From: Paludibacteraceae bacterium
Lineage (GTDB): Bacteria > Bacteroidota > Bacteroidia > Bacteroidales > Paludibacteraceae
Direction: 5' to 3'
DNA length: 64,000 nt
Assembly: GCA_024401535.1 (NCBI GenBank)
Contig: JAKSKX010000001.1
Span: forward strand, 248,001 to 312,000
Every line of letters begins with the position of its first letter. The stretch's first letter is position 1. The notes beneath the pieces were generated by a model. The model made no database searches and was not told the DNA's origin. It was given only the letters and a program-made list of their open reading frames with translations. Positions 42,760 through 50,093 of the stretch are shown here, piece after piece. The translations under genes and the position numbers were made by a program.

Positions 42760-45131
42760 TGTACATCCTATTTGAAGATCACGAATACGAGAGCGAGCAG
42801 GTCGGCGACATCCTGAAGGACATATACGTTCTGCAGGATGTGAACAGGAAGGTCAGCCTGAAATATGTGGGTTATTTCTATAATCCGCATCTGAAGGACT
42901 GCGTGTTCATTCTGCCCAAGGTTCTGCTGATGGACAAGGACGGAAGGGAGGTTCTGGCAGACGTGACGCTTTCAAACGGGGATGACGCAACGCCGGAGAA
43001 TGTGCTGAAGCCCGAAGACCAGGAGAAACTCAGCAGGGAGTACAGGAAGTTCATATACGAGTTCTCGGTGTGGATATACCGTGCCATATCGGTGTTCCAC
43101 AAGGCGAATCCTGAGAGCAGGGCCATACTCTTCAAGCAGCTGCCCCAGTCGGGCAAGGGAAGGAGGAGCAAGGCGAACACATACCTTGACATAGTCCTCT
43201 CGCTCATAGCCTTCAACAGGGAGAACAGGGATTTCGTACTCTTTACGGTCAGGAACCTGCACAAGGGCAACAACAAGATAAACTGGACCAGAACCATAGC
43301 CCACTCCACAGCCATAGTCCAGGACGACAGCGCGGCATACCTGAACCTTGTGAACAGGAAGCGTGTGGCGAACTATGAGGAGGAGCTGTTCGTGATATTC
43401 TACAGCATACTGAACTTCCTGAACACGGAGTACGGCTTCAACGCACCTATAAACATACAGTACGAGCTTATCAAGGGCAGGCAGTTCGACCAGTACCGCA
43501 ACGGACTAGGCAGGACAAGGCTGATGCAGATCAAGTACAGGTACTTCTCGGACAAGACTCTCCAGCTATGGGATCTCTGCTACTCGTTCTTTGACTGCAC
43601 TCACAGCATAGCGCTGAACACGAACGCACAGGAGTACCTGCTAGCCAAGAGCTTCCACGTGGTGTTCGAGGCCATGATAGACGAGCTGATAGGCACACCG
43701 CACAACCAGATACCGAAAGGGCTGGCTGACCAGGAGGACGGAAAGAGAGTCGATCACATATACATGGACCTTGCCCTGACATCAGAGAACGGACAGAACG
43801 ACAGGGAGATATACTACATCGGAGACAGCAAGTACTACAAGAGCAAAAACTCTCTGTCTTCGGAGTCTATATACAAGCAATATACATACGCAAGGAACGT
43901 GGTGCAGTGGAACGTGAACCTGTTCCTGGGTGAAAAAGCAGATTTTGACGACTACAGGAGCGACGACAGGGAAGGTCCGTTCGGAAACACACGCCTGCAG
44001 AGCGAATCCACCGAGGGATATGACGTGATACCTAACTTCTTTATAAGCGCATTTGTCGATGGAAACCGCAGATATAACTCCGGCAGGAACATAGAGAGGC
44101 ACAGGGAACCGGGCAAAGACAAGAGCGAGAAACACTGCACATATATGCAGTACCAGTTCGAGGACAGACTCTTTGACCGAGACACACTGTTCCTGTCGCA
44201 CTATGACGTGAACTTCCTCTATGTGCTTTACCTCTATGCAAGGAACAGGGCGAGCGAGAAGGCGCAGTGGAAGAGTGAGGTTAGAAAAATGTTCAGGGAC
44301 GAGATCAGGTCTGTGGTGCAGCAGAGGTTCGAAATATACGCCATGCAGCCCCATTCGGAAGTAGATGGGGACGAATATATACGCATGCACTTCTACGAGC
44401 TTAACGGCCGCGTATTCAAGCCATACGGGGAAAGCAGAGGCACATTCCTTGCCTTTGCCGGAGCATTGGACGGTAGCGGTCAGCTGAAGGACGAATCAAG
44501 GGAGCTGAAGGATATGCTCGCGAAACATTTCTATATAGCGAAGTGCGACATGGGCGAAGATCCGGAGGACAAAATAAACGAAGCCAAGGCAAGCATGAAG
44601 GATGCGCCGGCGATGGAGGTGGAACCGGAGAACTACCTGACTCTGCACTGGCTCGAGAAACACACCGGTCAGAGCGTGCTTCTAGGCTTCTACAAGAGCG
44701 CAGAACATCTGGACTGGATACTTAGCAACAAAAAGTACAACGTGCGCCTGAAGAAAAGGAACGAGGAAGGCAGGGAAGGATCTCACATAAAGAGCGAATA
44801 TGAATCACACAATGTCAAGTTCGCCATACTCTATGGTGGAGACTACACCCAAACGGGCAGATATCGTGTATTCGAGGTCAGAAATACAGCTACAGCTATG
44901 AAACCCGAGGAAATGGAAAAGCTGGGCTATCCGAATCCTCAGGGCAGCTACCTCGTATATTCCCTTGACGAGGAGGTCAGTCTGGGCAAACTAGACATAA
45001 GGTCTATGCTGCACAACTTAGAGACCGAACACGTGCAGACAGCCAGCAGAATGGACATAGACGCACCTGCATACGAACCAATCTTCGTCAAGGCAGAACA
45101 GCTGAAACAATACCGAAAATCTTTGATTTAG
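42759..45131 (+). CDS. LlaJI/McrC-like PD-(D/E)XK nuclease subunit
   Basis: A 790-residue partner of the AAA+ protein. The N-terminal 300 residues resemble McrC-type partner domains. A PD-(D/E)XK core is suggested by VDHIYMDLAL (Asp at about 332 or 337) followed by REIYYIGDSKYYKSKNS, with D356-x-K358. The remaining roughly 400 residues, ending EQLKQYRKSLI, are unrecognised and make it much longer than typical McrC. Uniformly GC-rich. The last 12 codons and the sequence after the stop are duplicated 865 bases downstream. Confidence 0.85.
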   Translation: MYILFEDHEYESEQVGDILKDIYVLQDVNRKVSLKYVGYFYNPHLKDCVFILPKVLLMDKDGREVLADVTLSNGDDATPENVLKPEDQEKLSREYRKFIYEFSVWIYRAISVFHKANPESRAILFKQLPQSGKGRRSKANTYLDIVLSLIAFNRENRDFVLFTVRNLHKGNNKINWTRTIAHSTAIVQDDSAAYLNLVNRKRVANYEEELFVIFYSILNFLNTEYGFNAPINIQYELIKGRQFDQYRNGLGRTRLMQIKYRYFSDKTLQLWDLCYSFFDCTHSIALNTNAQEYLLAKSFHVVFEAMIDELIGTPHNQIPKGLADQEDGKRVDHIYMDLALTSENGQNDREIYYIGDSKYYKSKNSLSSESIYKQYTYARNVVQWNVNLFLGEKADFDDYRSDDREGPFGNTRLQSESTEGYDVIPNFFISAFVDGNRRYNSGRNIERHREPGKDKSEKHCTYMQYQFEDRLFDRDTLFLSHYDVNFLYVLYLYARNRASEKAQWKSEVRKMFRDEIRSVVQQRFEIYAMQPHSEVDGDEYIRMHFYELNGRVFKPYGESRGTFLAFAGALDGSGQLKDESRELKDMLAKHFYIAKCDMGEDPEDKINEAKASMKDAPAMEVEPENYLTLHWLEKHTGQSVLLGFYKSAEHLDWILSNKKYNVRLKKRNEEGREGSHIKSEYESHNVKFAILYGGDYTQTGRYRVFEVRNTATAMKPEEMEKLGYPNPQGSYLVYSLDEEVSLGKLDIRSMLHNLETEHVQTASRMDIDAPAYEPIFVKAEQLKQYRKSLI

Positions 45132-45188
45132 AGGTGCAAAAAACACTACTACACCCTTGCATATCTCACAAAAAATCACTAACTTTGT
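45094..45188 (+). repeat. 95-bp direct repeat, left copy (nuclease 3' end plus promoter)
   Basis: 92 of 95 bases match 45959-46053, with differences at 45109, 45151 and 45170. The repeat covers the last 12 codons of the nuclease gene, its stop, and then a promoter: TTG (45157-45159), 20-base spacer, TAACTTTG (45180-45187). The promoter points at the small ORF/retropepsin pair. Confidence 0.95.
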
Positions 45189-45254
45189 AAAAATTGGAAA
45201 GGGGAAGGTATATCTTTTCTAGGAAATAACGGGTAGTAATTGAAAATATTGTAG

Positions 45255-45262
45255 TACTTTTG
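45255..45262 (+). promoter_or_regulatory. Second -7 element before the small ORF/retropepsin pair
   Basis: TACTTTTG matches TAnnTTTG, about 52 bases before the ATG at 45314. The surrounding TAGTACTTTTGCATTCA is identical to the metF promoter core. It gives the pair a second possible start besides the one in the direct repeat. Confidence 0.5.
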
Positions 45263-45313
45263 CATTCATCGGTCTGCAAAGGCCTAAAAATAGAAATTAA
45301 CAACGAATCAGTA

Positions 45314-45484
45314 ATGATAGATCTTAGAAATCCGAAGTTGAAAGACTTCAAGCACATTGAAGCACCAGCTCGAGAGTCTGCCACTCGAAAAGCCTTCGCA
45401 TCTTTCTACAGAGTAAAGCCAGGAAGCTATGTCATTCCACGTACCGAGCATAAAGTAACGAAACTCCCTAAAGGTATTTTATGA
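45314..45484 (+). CDS. 56-residue basic hypothetical protein
   Basis: A short basic protein starting MIDLRNPKLKDFKHIEAPA and ending TEHKVTKLPKGIL. It has no signal peptide and no known motif. Its stop overlaps the start of the retropepsin gene (ATGA at 45481-45484), so the two are translationally coupled. An in-frame TTG at 45260 would extend it by 18 residues, but that codon lies within the -7 element. The function is unknown. The coupling suggests it is a substrate, chaperone or partner of the protease. Confidence 0.7.
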   Translation: MIDLRNPKLKDFKHIEAPARESATRKAFASFYRVKPGSYVIPRTEHKVTKLPKGIL

Positions 45485-45918
45485 GTACATACGACAAGGA
45501 ATATGACGGACTTGCGGATGCCATTGTAACGAATGCGATAGTGATGCCTGCGGTAGAACTTAGGGAAGGAGAAAAGTTTCCACCCTATTACTATACAGAC
45601 AATGCAGCATGGGACACAGGGGCACAGTTTACCTTCATTTCTCCCAGAGTTGTGGAGGCGTTAGGGTTAGCACCATACCGAGAAGGTGAAATTATGGGCA
45701 TTGGTGGTGACCAAACGGCCAAAACATATATGGTTCATATAGGTTTGCCTGATGGCTACCTTACACATGATGTTGAGGTTTATTGCAGTGACATAGATGA
45801 TTTTGACATACTAATAGGCATGGACATCATCACATTAACCGATTTTTGCATAACAAACAAAGACAAGAAAACTAAATTCGCATTCCGAACACCTTCCGAA
45901 GGAGGAATTGATCTATAA
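45481..45918 (+). CDS. Retropepsin-like aspartic protease
   Basis: A 145-residue clan AA aspartic protease. The catalytic motif is AAWDTGAQFTFIS (DTGA near residue 42-45). The second conserved element is FDILIGMDIITLTDF, where retropepsins have ILG(M/R)D. The size fits a single-domain protease that must dimerise. It has no signal peptide or membrane anchor. Coupled to the 56-residue ORF and enclosed between two 95-bp direct repeats. Substrate unknown. Confidence 0.88.
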   Translation: MSTYDKEYDGLADAIVTNAIVMPAVELREGEKFPPYYYTDNAAWDTGAQFTFISPRVVEALGLAPYREGEIMGIGGDQTAKTYMVHIGLPDGYLTHDVEVYCSDIDDFDILIGMDIITLTDFCITNKDKKTKFAFRTPSEGGIDL

Positions 45919-45958
45919 AACTCTTATTACCTACCTTTCATCTACCATCTGTAACAAT

Positions 45959-46053
45959 CAGAACAGCTGAAACCATACCGAAAATCTTTGATTTAGAGGT
46001 GCAAAAAACACTACTCCACCCTTGCATATCTCACGAAAAATCACTAACTTTGT
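45959..46053 (+). repeat. 95-bp direct repeat, right copy
   Basis: This copy still encodes the nuclease tail in frame (SEQLKPYRKSLI and stop), although no nuclease gene precedes it. It carries the same promoter, TTG (46022-46024), 20-base spacer, TAACTTTG (46045-46052), now directed at the Fic gene at 46212 with a leader of about 155 bases. Confidence 0.95.
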
Positions 46054-46211
46054 GGTGTGTTTGGGATGGGAAAAGAGGAAGGAGAAAAAATGGAACTGAA
46101 GCAGTTTATCCGTTTTATTTGGAAAATTCAGCAGAATGCACTAAATTGCACGGAATTTGAAGGTTAAGGAGCGGTGCGGCTCCTAATACTCTAACAATTA
46201 AACTTATAGCT

Positions 46212-47171
46212 ATGTACGTACCTCCATTCACAATATCTGCCAAGGCTATCAACCTGATTGCGGAAATCTCTGCCCAGGTAGAGAGGTATGCCATAAAGAT
46301 GGAACAGAAGGACAGTCTGTTGCTGCGCAGGGCAAACCGAATCAGGACAATACACAGCTCGCTAGCAATAGAGGGCAACACACTGAATGAACAGCAGGTG
46401 GTGGATATTGTGAACGGAAAGAATGTAGTTGCACCTTTACGCGAGATTCAGGAGGTCAAGAACGCTATACGAACATACGAACTGTTTCACAAGCTAAACC
46501 CCTTCAATCTTGACGACCTGTTAATGGCTCACAAGGTAATGATGGAGGCGCTTATTGACAGACCCGGAGAATTCAGGACCGGAGGCGTGGGTGTGTTCGG
46601 AGAGAGAGGATGCGTACACCTTGCACCTCCGGCAGACAGAGTCCCTATGCTAATGAATGACCTGTTCACATGGCTGAAAGACAGTCCCGACCATCTGCTT
46701 ATCCGTTCATGCGTCTTTCACTACGAGTTCGAGTACATACATCCGTTCATTGACGGGAACGGCCGTACAGGCAGACTTTGGCTGTCTCTGATACTTGCAA
46801 AGATAAACCCTCTATTCGAGCATCTGCCCGTAGAGAACATGATATACGCCAACCAGCAGAAGTACTATGATGCAATAAGCGAAAGTACAAACAGAGCAAA
46901 CAGCGAACCATTCATTGACTTCATGCTGAATGAAATACTGAAGGCTCTTAAATCCCACAGCGGTACAAATGTCGGTATAAATGTCGGTACAAACAGAGAC
47001 AGGTTCGTTTCCATCTTACGTAACAGACCGACAATAACCCTAAAGGAGTTGGCAGAGGAGCTGTGTCTGAGCCAGCGCCAATGCGAGAGAATGGCCGCAG
47101 AACTCAAAAAGGCAGGAGCAATACAACGCGTAGGCTCCTCGAAAAACGGACATTGGGAAGTCACAGACTGA
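46212..47171 (+). CDS. Fic-domain protein with C-terminal winged helix
   Basis: A 319-residue Fic protein. The inhibitory motif HSSLAIEGNTL lies at about 50-60, with (S/T)xxxE(G/N) as SLAIEG. The catalytic motif is YIHPFIDGNGRTGRLWLSLIL (His and GNGR intact, about 180-200). A C-terminal winged helix-turn-helix follows (ITLKELAEELCLSQRQCERMAAELKKAG). This architecture is common for Bacteroidetes Fic proteins; the winged helix suggests autoregulation. It is unlike the Fic gene at 33076 in length and in having the DNA-binding tail, so the two are not recent duplicates. Confidence 0.92.
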   Translation: MYVPPFTISAKAINLIAEISAQVERYAIKMEQKDSLLLRRANRIRTIHSSLAIEGNTLNEQQVVDIVNGKNVVAPLREIQEVKNAIRTYELFHKLNPFNLDDLLMAHKVMMEALIDRPGEFRTGGVGVFGERGCVHLAPPADRVPMLMNDLFTWLKDSPDHLLIRSCVFHYEFEYIHPFIDGNGRTGRLWLSLILAKINPLFEHLPVENMIYANQQKYYDAISESTNRANSEPFIDFMLNEILKALKSHSGTNVGINVGTNRDRFVSILRNRPTITLKELAEELCLSQRQCERMAAELKKAGAIQRVGSSKNGHWEVTD

Positions 47172-47205
47172 ACAAGAACAACAAGCCTATCCCAGTTCCC
47201 AAGAA

Positions 47206-47230
47206 ACAAAAAGGGCGCATACAAGCGCCC
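47206..47230 (-). terminator. Terminator between convergent Fic and LRR_5 genes
   Basis: The stem GGGCGC / GCGCCC with loop ATACAA is followed on the minus strand by TTTTTGTTTC. It lies 12 bases after the stop of the LRR_5 gene at 47243. Confidence 0.7.
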
Positions 47231-47242
47231 TAAATGAAGTTT

Positions 47243-48088
47243 CTATTTAACTATATCCGTCGGAGCACGAAGGAAAGACACAGACTTACAGCCCATAAAA
47301 GCCGCCTTGTCAAAGTTTACCTGGTCTGCCCGGTTGTCTATCAACACCTCAAGGTTGTTACAGCCGAAGAATGCACCTTTGCCAATATACTTCACTGACG
47401 ATGGAATCTCCACGACCTCAAGGTTCGGATGATCGCTGAAAGCCCAATCCCCGATACTGCGCACATTGTCGGGTACCAGGTACTCGTCGGCACGGCTCTG
47501 AAGGAAGGCAACTATGGCAGTCTTGTCCTTGTTATATAGCACCCCATCACTGAACGAGAAGTGGCGGTTTGACTCGTCCACCTCTATATCGCAGTCGGGC
47601 AAGGCATTTCGGCCTATGGTCTTGACCTTGGCAGGGATGTTCAGAGACTTCAGGCTCTTGCATCCGGCAAAGGCATACTGTCCGATACTCCTGACAGATA
47701 CGGGAATCCTGACATTGGCAAGGCTCACGCAGTCATGGAACGTATATGGCTCTATGGCAGAGAGCGAACCGGGCAGAAACACCGAAACAAGGTTCGTGCA
47801 GTTCTCGAAGGCAGACTCCTCGATGCTCTTGACATATTCGGGAACAGTGAACTCAGTGATGTCCTGGTTGTTCCGATAGGTCTTGCCAAAGACTATCGAG
47901 CCGGTATTTGTCTTGGTCTCCCTGCTATCCACCTCGACATAGGGAACCATCACCGCAGCCTCGTGAGTGGGATGAACGATAAAGGTCTCGTATCCGTGTT
48001 TTGGACGCTTGTAGGCATCGTATGCGTCAGCAAGGGAACAGGCGAACGCAGACACAGTTCCAAGCGCAACTAGAAATATATGCTTCAT
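47243..48088 (-). CDS. Secreted BspA-like LRR_5 protein
   Basis: A 281-residue protein with signal peptide MKHIFLVALGTVSAFACSLA. LRR_5 repeats follow: FENCTNLVSVFLPGSLSAIE, FHDCVSLANVRIPVSVRSIGQYA, FAGCKSLKSLNIPAKVKTIG and FSDHPNLEVVEIPSSVKYIGKGA. An island of about 50 residues (about 170-215, FSFSDGVLYNKDKTAIVAFLQSRADEYLVPDNV) is typical of BspA proteins. It ends in the cap AAFMGCKSVSFLRAP. Likely a surface or periplasmic adhesin-type protein. Confidence 0.9.
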   Translation of the reverse strand: MKHIFLVALGTVSAFACSLADAYDAYKRPKHGYETFIVHPTHEAAVMVPYVEVDSRETKTNTGSIVFGKTYRNNQDITEFTVPEYVKSIEESAFENCTNLVSVFLPGSLSAIEPYTFHDCVSLANVRIPVSVRSIGQYAFAGCKSLKSLNIPAKVKTIGRNALPDCDIEVDESNRHFSFSDGVLYNKDKTAIVAFLQSRADEYLVPDNVRSIGDWAFSDHPNLEVVEIPSSVKYIGKGAFFGCNNLEVLIDNRADQVNFDKAAFMGCKSVSFLRAPTDIVK

Positions 48089-48115
48089 AGGAATTATAGT
48101 TTATTGGTTTGACTG

Positions 48116-48123
48116 CAAAGGTA
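48116..48123 (-). promoter_or_regulatory. -7 element of the LRR_5 gene at 47243
   Basis: On the minus strand TACCTTTG matches TAnnTTTG exactly and lies about 28 bases before the ATG at 48088. No TTG at the expected distance. Confidence 0.5.
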
Positions 48124-48169
48124 AGCAAATAATCCGTACAGAGGCGTAAAGGGTGCAGGAAACACCCCA

Positions 48170-48985
48170 TTACTGCTGCTCGTCGCTTCTTCTGTTCACC
48201 ACAGCCCTGACACCACGGCCCTCGTAACGCTCCCAGCAGTTGTTCTTGAAGTAGTCCCAGAACTCCTCCTCGACAATGGCATCCCATCCATACTCGTTCT
48301 GGTAAAGAAGATGCGCCCTGTTGCTGTTCAATGAGTCCAGGTCAGAAGACCAGTGGTGTCCCTGAATAGTACCTCCGACATAGTTGGTCTGGGGCAAGTA
48401 AATGACGTTACCGTTCACCTTGCTTGTACCCCTGTATGCACCTGCCGGATTCCTCAGGCATTCCCACTTACAGCCCTGAATAAGCTCGTCTATTTCCTTT
48501 GAAGTAGGTGTTCTCCAGTCCTTGCCCCAGTTGAAAGTTGCGGCATCATCCTCGGGCTGCAGAGCAAAGAGGCTGTCAACAGTTCCGTATTTGCTGTTGC
48601 TGCAGTACTTGGTAAGCAGGCAGTCATCAAACTCAGCCCACTTGTATGTCTCGCTTGTGTAAATATCCTTGGGAAGCACCTCACCCCAGGCATAGCGCGA
48701 GCCTGTTTCAGAAGGAGCCTTTGCACCGACATCATAGACAGCCCAAAGGGTTCCGCTAGGCAGTCCAAGATCTACATAGGGATAGTTGCTTATAACACCT
48801 GTTACAGAGCCTTTCCAATTAGAGACATCAATCTCTGTAGTATCCTGAGTCAAGAAAATCTGCTTGACATTATCCACGTGGAAATGATGCTCGCCTCCAT
48901 CCTTATAGACAACTACAATCTCGTTATCAGCCATAGAGAAGCAAGAGGCAAGGCAAGACAATATAGTAAGTATATTTTTCTTCAT
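48170..48985 (-). CDS. Secreted FISUMP-type protein, copy 1
   Basis: A 271-residue secreted protein with signal peptide MKKNILTILSCLASCFSMA. A short N-terminal module follows (VVYKDGGEHHFHVDNVKQIFL). The FISUMP ('Fibrobacter succinogenes major paralogous') domain has YVDLGLPSGTLWAVYDVGAK, RYAWGEVLPKD, EDDAATFNWGKDWRTPT, HHWSSDLD and GRGVRAVVN. The domain function is unknown; proteins are exported and numerous in Bacteroidales. It lies 31 bases downstream of a paralogue (49017) and is probably co-transcribed with it. Confidence 0.88.
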   Translation of the reverse strand: MKKNILTILSCLASCFSMADNEIVVVYKDGGEHHFHVDNVKQIFLTQDTTEIDVSNWKGSVTGVISNYPYVDLGLPSGTLWAVYDVGAKAPSETGSRYAWGEVLPKDIYTSETYKWAEFDDCLLTKYCSNSKYGTVDSLFALQPEDDAATFNWGKDWRTPTSKEIDELIQGCKWECLRNPAGAYRGTSKVNGNVIYLPQTNYVGGTIQGHHWSSDLDSLNSNRAHLLYQNEYGWDAIVEEEFWDYFKNNCWERYEGRGVRAVVNRRSDEQQ

Positions 48986-49016
48986 AATAACTAAGTAAAT
49001 ACGCTATGATACAGAA

Positions 49017-49844
49017 TTATTTGTTAACGACGGCACGGACACTGAAACCCTGATACAAGGAATCGTCATAACGGACACCGACACAGCAGTCATCCCAAGG
49101 GACAACACTGTCATCCTGGAAATAGAAGGAAGTGGCAGTCCTGGAATAGGTATAGCTTGTGTCTATGGAAGCGGACCAATAGCGGCCATAAATCTCCCAT
49201 TCCGAATCATAGCAGTCAGTACCATCCCAGTATCCGGCTGAAGGCAGAAATATCTTTCTGTTGTTATACTTGCTCTTGCCAAGTCTGCCGTTACCGCCCT
49301 CGTAAGCCCAAGACCAGGTGCAGCTTTTAAACAGCTCCTCGAAATCCTCCTTTGTCGGCATTCGCCAGTTGTCACCCCAATTCACTGTGGCGGCATCATC
49401 TTCGGGCAGCAGGACAATCAGGCTGTCAACAGTTCCGAACTTCTCGTCCCAGACATATTTGGTACCTTTTTTCTTTTCCCCGTCGCACCACTTGTAGTTC
49501 TCCCAACTGTACTCGCTCTTAGGCTCAACCTCTCCCCAAGCGAAGTAGCTTCCGAACTCTACGGGTTCCTTGGCACCGACGTTGTAAGTAGCCCAAAGGT
49601 TACCGCTAGGCAAACCGAGGTCAACGTAGGTTATGCCGTCAATCCTTCCGCTTACAGAGACTCTAGGACCCATAGGCTTGATGGTGTCGGGGTCTTCGAA
49701 ACGAATCTCGAGGATGTCGTCAGCATCAAAGGTGTGGACATATCCACTCTCGTCCTCCACGTTAATGTATGTATTCTCTCTGGAAATGGCTGATGCGCAC
49801 AGACTGCATGCAACAGAAGCCGAAACAAGGAATAGTACCTTCAT
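49017..49844 (-). CDS. Secreted FISUMP-type protein, copy 2
   Basis: A 275-residue paralogue of the gene at 48170 with the same order: signal peptide (MKVLFLVSASVACSLCASA), N-terminal module (DESGYVHTFDADDILEIRF), then FISUMP domain (YVDLGLPSGNLWATYNVGAK, YFAWGEVEPKSEYSWENYKW, EDDAATVNWGDNWRMPT, RYWSASID, GFSVRAVVNK). The two copies have diverged beyond recent duplication. No clear -7 element was found upstream; GATATTTG at 49934-49927 is a poor match. Confidence 0.88.
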   Translation of the reverse strand: MKVLFLVSASVACSLCASAISRENTYINVEDESGYVHTFDADDILEIRFEDPDTIKPMGPRVSVSGRIDGITYVDLGLPSGNLWATYNVGAKEPVEFGSYFAWGEVEPKSEYSWENYKWCDGEKKKGTKYVWDEKFGTVDSLIVLLPEDDAATVNWGDNWRMPTKEDFEELFKSCTWSWAYEGGNGRLGKSKYNNRKIFLPSAGYWDGTDCYDSEWEIYGRYWSASIDTSYTYSRTATSFYFQDDSVVPWDDCCVGVRYDDSLYQGFSVRAVVNK

Positions 49845-50093
49845 TTTAGATAAAATTTAGCAATTCTAATTTTATAATGATAGAATGTTTTGTTACAAAA
49901 TATACAGTGATAATAGAAAAACGGTGCAAATATCCGAAAAAAATTTGACAAAAACGCATTTTTTGTCTATGATGTTACAAAAACAGGCAAAGAGGCTTCA
50001 TAAAGAAAGCCGCTTCAGAACTTGAAAAAGCAGTCAAGCACCTGAAACGGCAATACAAAAATATTGGAAGTTAAATACCTATAAACTCATCCT

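Noticed and set aside
48170..49844. Recent tandem duplication of FISUMP genes
   Set aside because: Same domain order, but the proteins differ at many positions, so it is an old or imported pair, not a recent copy.
49994..50011. Hairpin GGCTT / AAGCC as terminator of the LRR_5 gene at 50094
   Set aside because: Only five base pairs and located more than 80 bases past the stop.
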